Assembly: GCF_024195295.1 (NCBI RefSeq)
Contig: NZ_JAMFTH010000001.1
Coordinates: forward strand, 1,426,001-1,490,000
Reading direction: 5' to 3'
DNA: 64,000 nt
Source: Gilvimarinus xylanilyticus
Lineage (GTDB): Bacteria > Pseudomonadota > Gammaproteobacteria > Pseudomonadales > Cellvibrionaceae
Shown here: one piece after another, positions 8,103 to 16,999 of the stretch
Position numbering within the stretch: the first letter of the stretch is position 1
Layout: every line of letters begins with the position of its first letter
Position numbers and translations under genes: made by a program
Notes under the pieces: generated by a model
What the model was told of the DNA's origin: nothing
The model's database searches: none
The model's input: only the letters and a program-made list of their open reading frames with translations

Positions 8103-8418
8103 AGGTGTCCGCTCGCGGCAGCGAACGCTGAAATACAATCCGAGGGAGCAGGATACAGCACTCAGGGACTGAGCGCGGATTTCAGTGAGACCACAACCGG
8201 AACTCAAGCACGGGAAAGCCGCCAACGTTGTAAGCGCACAGGGACAGAGCCGGCAACGCGAAGGTAACCTGAGAGCGTCCACTCGATGCTCCACCGCACA
8301 TACTCACCACGCCCTGGTTCCGCGTGTCACGGTGACAACCCGCCTAAGCGCTGCGCGCGGCGGACGCCTTCTCACCCTCATTCTCACCGCGGAGCTTGCT
8401 CCGCCGGTGTACTTTTTT
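8103..8418 (+). ncRNA. Candidate small RNA, GGA-rich (possible Csr/Rsm-type sponge RNA)
   Basis: No convincing protein is encoded between 8008 and 8467, yet a strong terminator at 8385-8418 points along the plus strand with no plus-strand gene before it, which implies a non-coding transcript. Seven GGA motifs fall within about 115 bases (8140-8245); one sits in the loop of the hairpin CTCAG-GGA-CTGAG (8161-8173), and AATCCG (8137-8142) pairs with CGGATT (8176-8181) around it. GGA in hairpin loops is the CsrA/RsmA binding pattern. A weak -10-like TAGACT lies at 8091-8096; the 5' end is a guess. No GacA box (TGTAAG-N6-CTTACA) was seen upstream. Confidence 0.5.
8385..8418 (+). terminator. Strong orphan rho-independent terminator
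   Basis: CACCGCGGAGC (8385-8395) pairs with GCTCCGCCGGTG (8398-8409) with one bulged C and a TT loop, followed by a T-rich tail with six consecutive T. The reverse strand has no T tract, so it works only rightward. No coding gene ends upstream on this strand. Confidence 0.85.
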
Positions 8419-8467
8419 GCCTCCCTGAAACTCGCTTACAATACGCCAATTTAAGCCCCGACCCGAT

Positions 8468-9064
8468 ATGCGCGATTACCAAGAGCAACACAAACGGCGC
8501 CTCAGCTATATGCCCTGGCTGTACTACCGCCTGAAGCCCAAACACCTGGCTTGGGCTAAGCCCTGGCAAGACGCCCTGCAGCAAGAGCTGTGTGAGCTGG
8601 AAACCATCACCCTGGGCGAAAATGTGTTTATCGCACCGGGGGCGCAATTATTCGCCGAGCCGGGCCGCGATATTGTCATTGGCGACAATACTTTTATTGC
8701 GGCCGATACCGTTATTCACGGGCCGGTCACTCTGGGCGCGGGCGTATCCATTAACCATCACTGCACCCTGGACGGCGGACGCGCAGGGATTACTATTGGT
8801 GACAACTCTCGCCTGGCGCCCTACTGTCATTTATTTGCCTTTAACCACGGCACAGACCCCGAGCGATTGATTCGCGAACAGCCGGTTAGTTCTCAGGGCA
8901 TTACACTGAAACAGGACGTCTGGCTGGGTAGTCACACCGGCGTGACCGATGGTGTGACCCTAGGTGTGGGCGCCGTGGTGGGTATGAACAGTGTGGTCAC
9001 CCGCGATCTAGCCGCAGGCGCTAAAGTGGCTGGCAATCCGGCACGGATAATTGGCGAGCGCTGA
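8468..9064 (+). CDS. Acyltransferase with left-handed beta-helix hexapeptide repeats
   Basis: 198 residues, mostly imperfect hexapeptide repeats ([LIV]-G-x4) from about residue 45 (ITLGENVFIAPGAQL) to the C-terminus (VTLGVGAVVGMNSVVT...VAGNPARIIGE), the layout of the trimeric LbH acetyl/acyltransferase family such as maltose, virginiamycin or sugar O-acetyltransferases. The NHG segment near residue 133 may hold the catalytic His. Acceptor unknown. It has a -10-like TACAAT at 8437-8442 just after the orphan terminator, so it is probably transcribed alone. Confidence 0.82.
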   Translation: MRDYQEQHKRRLSYMPWLYYRLKPKHLAWAKPWQDALQQELCELETITLGENVFIAPGAQLFAEPGRDIVIGDNTFIAADTVIHGPVTLGAGVSINHHCTLDGGRAGITIGDNSRLAPYCHLFAFNHGTDPERLIREQPVSSQGITLKQDVWLGSHTGVTDGVTLGVGAVVGMNSVVTRDLAAGAKVAGNPARIIGER

Positions 9065-9093
9065 ACCCCTCGTCGCCGAGGGATTCCACCGAT

Positions 9094-9957
9094 TTACATA
9101 TTCACCCAACTGGACAACGCTTTAAGCGCGAAGTGGTGGTCGCGATAGCGCATAATAACGCCATCAGCCACAATCGCGTCCACGGCGAGTCCGCCGCCCA
9201 AACTGTCCCCTTCGCGCAGGGTTTTACCGTTTAATACGATGCTGCTGTCGCCCCCCAGGCGGTAGTTGTGCTGGCCGTACATAAGCGTGGGAATGTCATT
9301 CTGAGCCGCCAGCGGCAGAGCGCGAATGCCTCCCACATTGGGAAAGCCCGCCAGGGTATTGGCCGGTGCCGACGGCGGCTCTGATGGTTGCGGTTCGCTT
9401 TGCGCGGGGGGCGCTGGCTGCTGGGTAGCCGCACTCACAGTGGGCGCCTGGGGTTGAGGCTGAGACTCCTCGGCAGGCTTGTGCCGATATAGCTCCGCCA
9501 CCGCCGGGTCCAGGCTTGCCTGGGACGCACTTGTCGCTTGCTCGGTTGCACCCACCTCGGCGCCCGGAGGCTGGTGCGCCTCACCTAGCCTATTGGGCTC
9601 TACATCGGGCTCTACGGGTGCCGTACTTGCCACGGCCTGACTGGATGATGCAGCCGACACCGAGGCTGCCGGCTCTTTAACGGGGACCAGAGGCTGAGGC
9701 TCGGGTGTGGGTGGCTCGGGTTCCGGAGTAGTGGATGAGACGGGTGCCTGAGTCACTTGTTCGGGCTCGTCCCCCCACAGCAACCAAAGCAGTCCGCCCC
9801 CCAACAACAGCACCACCAGCACTAGAAGTACCAGCACAATCGGCAGCCAGCGCCTCGAGGCGTCGGATTCGGCGGTGTAGGAGTCGAGCCCCGCCGGGGA
9901 GTGCTGGGCCGAGCGCTCGCGGTCGGCCTTGCGCAGAGCATCCAGTAACAATGACAT
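9094..9957 (-). CDS. gspB: Type II secretion accessory protein GspB
   Basis: 287-residue inner-membrane protein. N-terminal cytoplasmic MSLLLDALRKADRERS motif, one transmembrane helix (about residues 38-61), a long Pro/Glu/Ala-rich linker (about 65-205), and the periplasmic GspB domain at the C-terminus (NDIPTLMYGQHNYRLGG...LNGKTLREGDSLG). In Vibrio and Aeromonas GspA/GspB (ExeA/ExeB) help insert the GspD secretin through peptidoglycan. The start overlaps the gspA stop by one base, so the pair is coupled. No other gsp genes are in the window. Confidence 0.92.
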   Translation of the reverse strand: MSLLLDALRKADRERSAQHSPAGLDSYTAESDASRRWLPIVLVLLVLVVLLLGGGLLWLLWGDEPEQVTQAPVSSTTPEPEPPTPEPQPLVPVKEPAASVSAASSSQAVASTAPVEPDVEPNRLGEAHQPPGAEVGATEQATSASQASLDPAVAELYRHKPAEESQPQPQAPTVSAATQQPAPPAQSEPQPSEPPSAPANTLAGFPNVGGIRALPLAAQNDIPTLMYGQHNYRLGGDSSIVLNGKTLREGDSLGGGLAVDAIVADGVIMRYRDHHFALKALSSWVNM

Positions 9958-11546
9958 CAGTCGGTATCCTTTTCGCTTAACACCGGGTCAATGCCCAGCA
10001 CCTGATTTAACCGCATAATGGTTTGCTGCCCGGCAATGCCGTCGGCTTTTAGGTTTTGCGAACGCTGAAACAACTTTACTCGCTGGGCCAAGGGCTGGTT
10101 GTAACGATCGCTCGCCAGAGGTTCAGCCTGCTGATCCAGCTGGGCAAACTGCTGGGCCAACCAGGCAACCGCGGGGCCGGTATCGTTGACGGTAAGCGCA
10201 TCCGCATAACCTTGAGGTCGCTGCCAGGCGTACTGGACTTGTCCGGTCCACATGGGCCCCAGGGCGGTTTGCGCCACCACTAGGGTCTTACCGTTCGCGG
10301 ATAATAAGTGTGCCCCCTGCTCGCTCAGCCCTACCAACACAGCGTAGGCGGTAAAACGTTCGGGGGTGGTTAGCGTAAGCACCACCGGACGGTTAAAATT
10401 GCTTAGATCCTGCCAGGTCATCAGCCGGGTGGTTTCGCACTCCAGACCCGTGTTTTTGCTCTGCCAACAATTCACATTGCCGCTGGCTCCAAAGCGCGCC
10501 AGCATCAGCGTTTGCGCTTCATTGAGACGGCGAATAATAAAATCTGTCTGGGCGTCATTTATCGCGGCGCGGCTGGACTCGCTAGTCGACTCTGTGGGAG
10601 CTATGGGAGCCGGGACCGGCTCGCTGGGTGTATTCTTCGCACTTAACATCCACACCAGTATTGCGGCAGCCAGTAGTATCACCAGAATTGTCGCGAGTGT
10701 AGGCCAAAGCCAGGGGCGCCTGTTTTTTTGTTCCAAATTACCCGCCACTTCCTTTTGCGCCATGCGCAGAATATTGCCATCCACCCGGGTTTTGTTGTGG
10801 CCGTATAAACCCACCAGTGCCCGCTCGCACAAAATATTAATACGCCGGGGGATACCGCCGCTTAATTTGTGAATTTTGCGAATCACCTGGGGCGAGAAGG
10901 GGTTGCGGTCGGCGCTCAAGCCCGCCACCTGCAAACGGTGGCCAATGTAGGCCTGAGTCTCACTGTAGGTAAGCGGGTTGAGGTGAAAACGCGCGGTTAT
11001 CCGCTGGGCCAATTGGCGCAAACGCGGCTGGGCGAGCAGCGTGTTTAGCTCGGGCTGGCCCACTAAAATAATCTGCAGCAGTTTCTGGGTGTCGGTTTCT
11101 AGGTTGGTAAGCAGGCGAATCTGTTCCAGCGATTCCGGGGGCAGCAACTGCGCCTCGTCGATCAACAGCACCGTGCTGTGGCCGCGACGGTGATTCTCAA
11201 GCAAATAATGGTGCAGTGCGTCGGTCAGCGCTTTAACCGAGGGGTTATCTTTGGGATAGTCGGCGCCCAGCTCGTCGCAGATCATCGCCAGCATTTCCGG
11301 CACCGCCGCCATAGGGTTAAACACCATGGCGATGTCGGTTTTCTCGGGCAGCTGCTCGAGCAGCGAGCGGATAATGGTGGTTTTACCCGTGCCCACTTCA
11401 CCGGTTAACAGTACAAAGCCACCGCCGCGCACGCCGTAGAGCAGGTGCGCCAGGGCGTCTTTGTGCTGCTTGCTCATGTACAGGTAGCGCGGGTTAACGG
11501 CGATGGAAAACGCAGGTTCCGTCAAACCGAAATATTGGTGGTACAT
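9957..11546 (-). CDS. gspA: Type II secretion ATPase GspA/ExeA with peptidoglycan-binding domain
   Basis: 529 residues. AAA-type ATPase domain with the N-terminal MYHQYFGLTEPAFSI signature, Walker A GEVGTGKTT (about residues 49-57) and Walker B VLLIDEAQLL; one transmembrane helix near residues 277-300; and a C-terminal PG_binding_1 domain (VKLFQRSQNLKADGIAGQQTIMRLN). The protein couples cytoplasmic ATP hydrolysis to peptidoglycan binding, working with GspB in secretin assembly. It is first in a gspA-gspB unit. Confidence 0.93.
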   Translation of the reverse strand: MYHQYFGLTEPAFSIAVNPRYLYMSKQHKDALAHLLYGVRGGGFVLLTGEVGTGKTTIIRSLLEQLPEKTDIAMVFNPMAAVPEMLAMICDELGADYPKDNPSVKALTDALHHYLLENHRRGHSTVLLIDEAQLLPPESLEQIRLLTNLETDTQKLLQIILVGQPELNTLLAQPRLRQLAQRITARFHLNPLTYSETQAYIGHRLQVAGLSADRNPFSPQVIRKIHKLSGGIPRRINILCERALVGLYGHNKTRVDGNILRMAQKEVAGNLEQKNRRPWLWPTLATILVILLAAAILVWMLSAKNTPSEPVPAPIAPTESTSESSRAAINDAQTDFIIRRLNEAQTLMLARFGASGNVNCWQSKNTGLECETTRLMTWQDLSNFNRPVVLTLTTPERFTAYAVLVGLSEQGAHLLSANGKTLVVAQTALGPMWTGQVQYAWQRPQGYADALTVNDTGPAVAWLAQQFAQLDQQAEPLASDRYNQPLAQRVKLFQRSQNLKADGIAGQQTIMRLNQVLGIDPVLSEKDTD

Positions 11547-11624
11547 GCTCTGGTCTTATCCTTTTTTGTCGCTCGTGGTGAAACACGCTTTAGCACGATC
11601 ATACACGCAAGACAGGCTCAGGCA

Positions 11625-12977
11625 CTAGCGACGTTCAAACAGCGCCATGGTCTCGATATGCGAAGTCTGGGGGAACATTTCCATCACCCCCAGCCGGGTC
11701 AGGGCAAAGCCCCCGTCGACCAACTGTTTAGCATCTCGCGCCAAAGTCGCGGGGTTACAGGACACATACAGCACTCGCTTTAAGTCAGTATCGGCGAGCT
11801 GCTCACACACTTGCGGCGCGCCGGCGCGCGGCGGGTCCAACAAAAAGGCATCCACCGATCCGGTTTGCGCCAGCACCTGCTTAAGTGAGACTTGAGTCAG
11901 ATCGCGGGCGATAAACTCGGCATTTTCCAACCGGTTGGCTGCGGCATTCTCGCGCCCGCGCACGACCATCGACTCCACCGCCTCTAGCCCGATGGCGCGC
12001 GCACCGCCCGCCGCCAACGGCAGCGTAAAATTGCCAATACCACAAAAACAATCCACTACCACCTGGCCGGGCTCCAGCGCGAGCCAGTCAAGCGCCTGGG
12101 CAATCATTTGGCGATTAATGACCGGATTCACCTGAGTAAAATCCGACGGGTGATACGCGAGACTTAGCTGACTTTCGGGTAACGCAAAACGGAGCCTGGG
12201 ATCGACGCGCGAGCCCTGTGTATCACGCAATAGATGCGGGTCTTTATCACCCTGCAACCAAATACGCGTTTGGTGGGATTGCGCCCATTCAGCCAAGTCA
12301 TTTAGGGCCCGTTCGGGCAGCGGGCGAAGGTGGCGCAGCACGCAAGCGGCGCCCTGATCGTCGCAGGCCAAATCAATATGGGTGACCGCCTGCAGTTGAT
12401 GTTCTTGCAGCCAACGGCCCAGCGGTGCAATCAGGGGTTCTAACGCCGGCTGCAGAATAGGACACTGGTGCAGGTCCACCAATTGTTTATCCCGAAATTG
12501 GCGAAAGCCTAAGGTCACCTCGCCCAATCGATCAAACTTAACCGCCAGCCGGGCGCGAGCGCGATAACCATAGGCAGAAGCAGCCAAGGGCTCGGCCAGC
12601 TGGGCAGGCGCCTCGACCTGGGCGCGGCGCAACTGATCTACCACGGCCTGTTGTTTAACCGCCAGCTGATGCTCGCGACTCATAAACTGCAACTGGCAGC
12701 CGCCGCACACCCCAAAGTGTTTGCACCGGGGCGACACACGCTCGGGGGCGGACTCAATCACCTCTAGGGTGCGCGCCTCGGCAAAACGAGACTGCTCGGC
12801 GGTTAAGCGCACCCGCACCGTTTCGCCCGCCAAGGCACCGGCGATAAACACGGTTTTACCGTCCATTTTGCCGATGGCGCGGCCGTCGTGGCTGGTGCCC
12901 TGGGGGGTAATCTCTAGTTCGCGCGGGGTAAAAGACGGGGCCCGGCGCGGCCGGCGTTTAGGATTGTGGCGCTTCAT
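11625..12977 (-). CDS. rlmD: 23S rRNA (uracil(1939)-C5)-methyltransferase RlmD
   Basis: About 450 residues. TRAM RNA-binding domain near residues 15-75, four-cysteine [4Fe-4S] site (CKHFGVCGGCQLQ plus a later Cys in LHQCPIL), and the RumA methyltransferase core with VVDCFCGIGNFTLPLA, LDPPRAGA and the catalytic Cys in YVSCNPATLARD. Makes m5U1939 in 23S rRNA using SAM. I start at ATG 12977 (MKRHNPKRRPRR), which has a GGGG-type ribosome site; an in-frame start at 13007 adds ten residues. The start overlaps the 3' end of cysM by 20 bp. Confidence 0.94.
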   Translation of the reverse strand: MKRHNPKRRPRRAPSFTPRELEITPQGTSHDGRAIGKMDGKTVFIAGALAGETVRVRLTAEQSRFAEARTLEVIESAPERVSPRCKHFGVCGGCQLQFMSREHQLAVKQQAVVDQLRRAQVEAPAQLAEPLAASAYGYRARARLAVKFDRLGEVTLGFRQFRDKQLVDLHQCPILQPALEPLIAPLGRWLQEHQLQAVTHIDLACDDQGAACVLRHLRPLPERALNDLAEWAQSHQTRIWLQGDKDPHLLRDTQGSRVDPRLRFALPESQLSLAYHPSDFTQVNPVINRQMIAQALDWLALEPGQVVVDCFCGIGNFTLPLAAGGARAIGLEAVESMVVRGRENAAANRLENAEFIARDLTQVSLKQVLAQTGSVDAFLLDPPRAGAPQVCEQLADTDLKRVLYVSCNPATLARDAKQLVDGGFALTRLGVMEMFPQTSHIETMALFERR

Positions 12978-13863
12978 TAAAAAGCCCCGAGGATAAATAG
13001 CGATCACCGCGATCGCAGATAATCGCTACGATAACCGCATTTTCCACCTGCTCCGCCAAATCCAGTGACGCCGCCACCGCACCGCCAGAGGATACACCGC
13101 AAAAAATCCCCTCGCGGCGTGCCAGCAGGCGCATGGTTTGCTCGGCCCGCGCCTGAGACATGCTGACGATTCGGTCGACCCTGCTTTTATCGTAAATCTC
13201 GGGCAGGTAGGCCTCGGGCCAGCGGCGAATACCGGGTATACTGGCGCCGTCTTCAGGCTGTAGGCCGATAATCTCCACGGCCGGGTTCTGCTCTTTAAGA
13301 TAGCGCGAAACGCCCATAATGGTTCCCGTAGTCCCCATTGAACTGACAAAATGAGTCACCTTGCCGTGGCTCTGCTGCCAGATTTCGGGGCCGGTTCCGC
13401 TATAATGCGCCTCGGGGTTATCCAGGTTACCAAACTGATCCAGCACCCGACCCTCGCCATCCGCCTGCATTTTAAGAGCGAGATCGCGCGCGCCCTCCAT
13501 ACCCTGCTCTTTGCTCACCAAAATAAGCCGGGCGCCGTAGGCGGCCATAGAGGCTTTGCGCTCTTCAGTGCTGTTATTGGGCATAATCAAAGTGAGGGGG
13601 TAGCCCTTAATCGCGGCCACCATCGCCAGGGCGATACCGGTGTTGCCACTGGTGGCCTCAATTAACCGATCGCCGGGCTTAATATCGCCGCGCGCCTCGG
13701 CGCGGTTAATCATCGACAAGGCGGGCCGGTCTTTCACCGAACCGGCCGGATTGTTGCCCTCAAGCTTCAACAACAAGGTATTACTGCTTTTGGGGTCAAG
13801 CAGGCGCTGTGCCCGGACCAGGGGCGTGTTGCCCACCCAGGTATCGATTGTTGGAAACTCCAT
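12958..13863 (-). CDS. cysM: Cysteine synthase B (O-acetylserine sulfhydrylase CysM)
   Basis: PLP enzyme of cysteine synthesis. The PLP lysine lies in NNPAGSVKDRPAL (about residue 43), the substrate-binding loop is EATSGNTGIA, and the phosphate loop is GTTGTIMG. The IRRWPEAYLP segment and the 301-residue length fit CysM rather than CysK. It is divergent from the GacS-type kinase and overlaps rlmD; the same cysM, gacS, rlmD neighbourhood is known from Pseudomonas. Confidence 0.95.
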   Translation of the reverse strand: MEFPTIDTWVGNTPLVRAQRLLDPKSSNTLLLKLEGNNPAGSVKDRPALSMINRAEARGDIKPGDRLIEATSGNTGIALAMVAAIKGYPLTLIMPNNSTEERKASMAAYGARLILVSKEQGMEGARDLALKMQADGEGRVLDQFGNLDNPEAHYSGTGPEIWQQSHGKVTHFVSSMGTTGTIMGVSRYLKEQNPAVEIIGLQPEDGASIPGIRRWPEAYLPEIYDKSRVDRIVSMSQARAEQTMRLLARREGIFCGVSSGGAVAASLDLAEQVENAVIVAIICDRGDRYLSSGLFNEAPQS

Positions 13864-13983
13864 GAGGACCTCTGACAGCTTGCAGCCGCGCGCAAAAGCC
13901 GACTATTCTAAGGAGCTGCCGTTAAACTATCAATTGGCGATAAATTCTTAGGCCCTTAGTGGCTCAGACCTGTACGAGAGAGA

Positions 13984-16740
13984 ATGAAGAAGAACAGTGT
14001 AAAAACAGAGCTCTGGCGTCTAATTCTATTGCCCGCCATCAGCATCACCTTGCTGTTATCGGCCACCCTGACCTTTTTATATCTCGGCAGCCTGGATCGA
14101 TTTGTGGATCAACGCGGCCGGGCTCTGGCGGAGAAAACCGCCCACCTGGCTTATATTGCCATTCGCCATCACAACCCCGAATTGCTGCAACAACTGCTAC
14201 TGTCCACCCTCGAAGAGCCGATGATTCGCGCCATTCATGTGGAAGATGAGCAAAATCAACTAAGCCAACATTTTGGTCCGCGCTTTTTACCCGTGCAAAA
14301 AGAGGCGCCGCCCCACGCCGGGCAAGCCAAGGCCGCCTATACCAACTACTCAGCGCGCTTCTCCTACCCCATCGTCAAAGGCGATGGCACCGACCCCCAG
14401 GGCATTTTGGAGCTCGAACTGGTTCTGTCTTCCTATTGGGTCACCATTTATCAAACCTTGCTGATTGTGGTGATAGCCACCATTGCCTGTCTGATTTTGG
14501 CGGGACTTTTTGCGCTTAAACTGCACGGCAACATTGTGCGGCCTATTAGCCTTTTGAGCGACGCTATCAGAAGTCTTTGCGAGGGGCATTTGCATACCCG
14601 GGTGAAGGGCGAGTTTGCCTACGAGTTCGAGCAGCTCGCACAACATGTCAACGCCCTAGCCGCGACCGAAGAGCAGGCGCAAAATGACATTCAGGTGCAT
14701 ATTGAACAGTCGATGGAGGACTTGCGCGAAACCCTGGAAACCATTGAGATTCAAAACATCGAACTGGACATGGCGCGCAAAGAAGCTCTGACCGCCAGTC
14801 AGATTAAGTCTGAGTTTCTCGCCAACACCAGCCACGAAATTCGCACGCCCCTCAATGGCATTATTGGGTTTAGTAATCTCGCGCTTAAATCACCCCTGAA
14901 TGACACCCAGCGCGGCTATGTACAAACCATTCACGACTCGGCGCAAAATCTGCTTACAGTCATTAACGATATTCTGGATTTTTCCAAAATCGAATCGGGA
15001 AAAATTGAGCTGGACTATGTGCCCCTGCCCCTGCGCCAAGTTGTCGAGGCGGCCGTCGATAATGTCAGCCCCCAGGCGCGGGAGAAAAACCTGCAGATTC
15101 TCATGATCGTGGATAAAAATATTCCCCCGCAATTAATGGGCGACCCGCTGCGCTTGACGCAAATTTTAACCAACCTACTGAACAACGCGATTAAATTCAG
15201 CGAACGCGGCACAATCACGGTGGAGTTTAAACTGGAGCGTTTTAGCGAAAACCGAGTCACCGTAAAAGGCTGCGTCAGCGACGAAGGTATAGGCTTAAGC
15301 GATGCACAACAATCCCAGTTGTTTGCCGCGTTTTCGCAGGCGGACACGTCGACCTCGCGCGAGCATGGGGGAACCGGCCTCGGACTTGCCATCTGCAAAG
15401 GCCTGGTGAATCGAATGAACGGCCAGGTGGGGGTCGACAGCCAGCAGGACCGCGGCGCAACCTTTTGGTTTACCGCCGATCTGGGTGTCGACCCACATTA
15501 CGCCGCCAGCGACGAGCTCTACTTTAAACGCAAGCGATTTTTAATCTGCGCCACTATTGATAACGGCTACCGCCAGCTGGCCAACCTGGCTGAAGGCTGG
15601 GGCGCCGACTGCCATCGCATCAACTCCATTCACGACGCGTTTACCGCCCTGCGTAGCAAACAACACTCGGGGGAGTCCTATGAATTAATTTTACTGGATG
15701 TGGCGCCCGACGAGCGCCAACTGCCTCCGGCACTGTTAGATAATCTGGCCGGGCAGTTCGCCAGCGAATTTTCCTGCAAATTGATTGTCTGCTGCACCGC
15801 CACCCACAAAGCGCTGTTCAGCGAACATGTCACCGATACCTCGCTGGAAATTCTGGCAAAACCCTTGGCGCAAGAGCCACTACTGCAGGCCATATGCCGA
15901 ACCCTGGACATCGACCTGCACCACCCCACCACCTTTCCACAAACCAGCCAAGAAAAGCCTTGCCGGGTTTTGCTGGTTGACGATAACGAGGCCAACTTAC
16001 AACTGACCACCGAATTCTTAACAGACTTGGGCGCCGAAGTAACCCCCGCAAAATCCGGGGAACAAGCTCTCGAAAAATTCACCGAACAAACGTTTGATAT
16101 TGTCTTAATGGACATTCAAATGCCGGGCATGGATGGCTTGCAGACCACGGCAAAACTTCGCGCTATGGAAAACACCGAGCACCGAACCCCGGTGGTGGCG
16201 CTTACCGCTCACTCAATGACCGAGCAGAAAACAGAGCTATTGTTGGCGGGGATGGACGACTGTATCCGCAAGCCCGTGTCTGAAGAACAGCTGGCGCACA
16301 CACTCTCGCGCTGGACTCGGCTCCATCAGCCCCAGGCGATTAATGAGCCCCGATTTCCCACTACGCCACCCACACCACAAAACCACAGCAGCGGACCGGT
16401 AAACCTGTCGCAGTGTTTGAGCCTGGCGAATCAAAAAGTTGAATTGGCCGAGGATATGCTGCGCATGCTGATCGACTCGCTGTCCGATGAGAAAAAGAAA
16501 ATTAACGACGCCTTTAAGGCGCAGAACTGGGCGCAACTGCAAGAACAAATTCACAAGCTCTACGGCAGCAGCTGTTACACCGGCGTGCCCCATTTGCGCA
16601 GCTTGGCAGGTTTGATTGATAAAACCCTACAGGCCCGGGAAACCGACGCCCTGGGCCATATGCTTACCAGCTTAAATACAGCCATTGATCAATTGATTGA
16701 CTGGGGAAAGCAAAATGATATTAGGGCCTGTTTACGCTAA
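13984..16740 (+). CDS. gacS: Hybrid sensor histidine kinase GacS/BarA
   Basis: 918-residue inner-membrane tripartite kinase. TM1 about residues 12-34, periplasmic sensor to about 155, TM2 about 156-180, HAMP to about 230, HisKA with phospho-His 284 (NTSHEIRTPLNGIIGF), HATPase with N-box NNAIKFSERG and GTGLGLAI, a receiver with Asp 710 (VLMDIQMPGMDG) and a C-terminal HPt with His 857 (QIHKLYGSSCYTGVP). In relatives it phosphorylates GacA/UvrY, which activates Csr/Rsm small RNAs. The last codons and the stop lie inside the 269-bp inverted-repeat element at 16722-16990, so the native C-terminus may have been altered slightly. Confidence 0.94.
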   Translation: MKKNSVKTELWRLILLPAISITLLLSATLTFLYLGSLDRFVDQRGRALAEKTAHLAYIAIRHHNPELLQQLLLSTLEEPMIRAIHVEDEQNQLSQHFGPRFLPVQKEAPPHAGQAKAAYTNYSARFSYPIVKGDGTDPQGILELELVLSSYWVTIYQTLLIVVIATIACLILAGLFALKLHGNIVRPISLLSDAIRSLCEGHLHTRVKGEFAYEFEQLAQHVNALAATEEQAQNDIQVHIEQSMEDLRETLETIEIQNIELDMARKEALTASQIKSEFLANTSHEIRTPLNGIIGFSNLALKSPLNDTQRGYVQTIHDSAQNLLTVINDILDFSKIESGKIELDYVPLPLRQVVEAAVDNVSPQAREKNLQILMIVDKNIPPQLMGDPLRLTQILTNLLNNAIKFSERGTITVEFKLERFSENRVTVKGCVSDEGIGLSDAQQSQLFAAFSQADTSTSREHGGTGLGLAICKGLVNRMNGQVGVDSQQDRGATFWFTADLGVDPHYAASDELYFKRKRFLICATIDNGYRQLANLAEGWGADCHRINSIHDAFTALRSKQHSGESYELILLDVAPDERQLPPALLDNLAGQFASEFSCKLIVCCTATHKALFSEHVTDTSLEILAKPLAQEPLLQAICRTLDIDLHHPTTFPQTSQEKPCRVLLVDDNEANLQLTTEFLTDLGAEVTPAKSGEQALEKFTEQTFDIVLMDIQMPGMDGLQTTAKLRAMENTEHRTPVVALTAHSMTEQKTELLLAGMDDCIRKPVSEEQLAHTLSRWTRLHQPQAINEPRFPTTPPTPQNHSSGPVNLSQCLSLANQKVELAEDMLRMLIDSLSDEKKKINDAFKAQNWAQLQEQIHKLYGSSCYTGVPHLRSLAGLIDKTLQARETDALGHMLTSLNTAIDQLIDWGKQNDIRACLR

Positions 16741-16990
16741 TTAAATGCAGCCTGTTGTGACTAAAAGTTCGTCAATCAAGGCGCGAGGAGAGTGGTTTGG
16801 TCACTCCAAATGAACGACGAGCAACGCAGGGTGGCGGATTTTTAGCCGCAACCCGAAGGGCTGGAGCCAGTTTTGTCCCCAGCGTTGTTGCCGATCGCTT
16901 ATTTGGAGTAACCAAACTTCGCTCACGGCGCCTAGCTGGAAACAAAACTGGCTTCCAGCAGGCGCACTTAATTAGCGTAAACAGGCCCTA
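16722..16990. mobile_element. 269-bp non-autonomous inverted-repeat element (MITE-like)
   Basis: Perfect 23-bp terminal inverted repeats at 16722-16744 and 16968-16990, both bounded by TA (TAGGGCC...GGCCCTA). Internal inverted pairs: 16795-16811 with 16901-16917 (16 of 17), 16822-16831 with 16878-16887, and 16860-16875 with 16942-16959; the last crosses the first, so alternative folds are possible. No transposase and no credible protein is inside. The left end covers the last codons and stop of gacS; the right end stops 9 bp from the recO stop. It fills the convergent gacS/recO gap and may also act as a transcription barrier. TA ends would suit an IS630/Tc1-type target, which is inference. 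Confidence 0.75.
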
Positions 16991-16999
16991 GCGGGCTAT

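Noticed and set aside
8103-8418. 6S RNA, RNase P RNA, SRP RNA or tmRNA at the small RNA locus
   Set aside because: Conserved segments of these RNAs that I remember are not present.
8185-8454. 89-aa reading frame in the candidate small RNA
   Set aside because: It runs through the strong terminator at 8385-8418 and has low-complexity composition.
16797-16991. 64-aa reading frame within the 269-bp element
   Set aside because: It spans the inverted repeats and has no ribosome site; element is better seen as non-coding.
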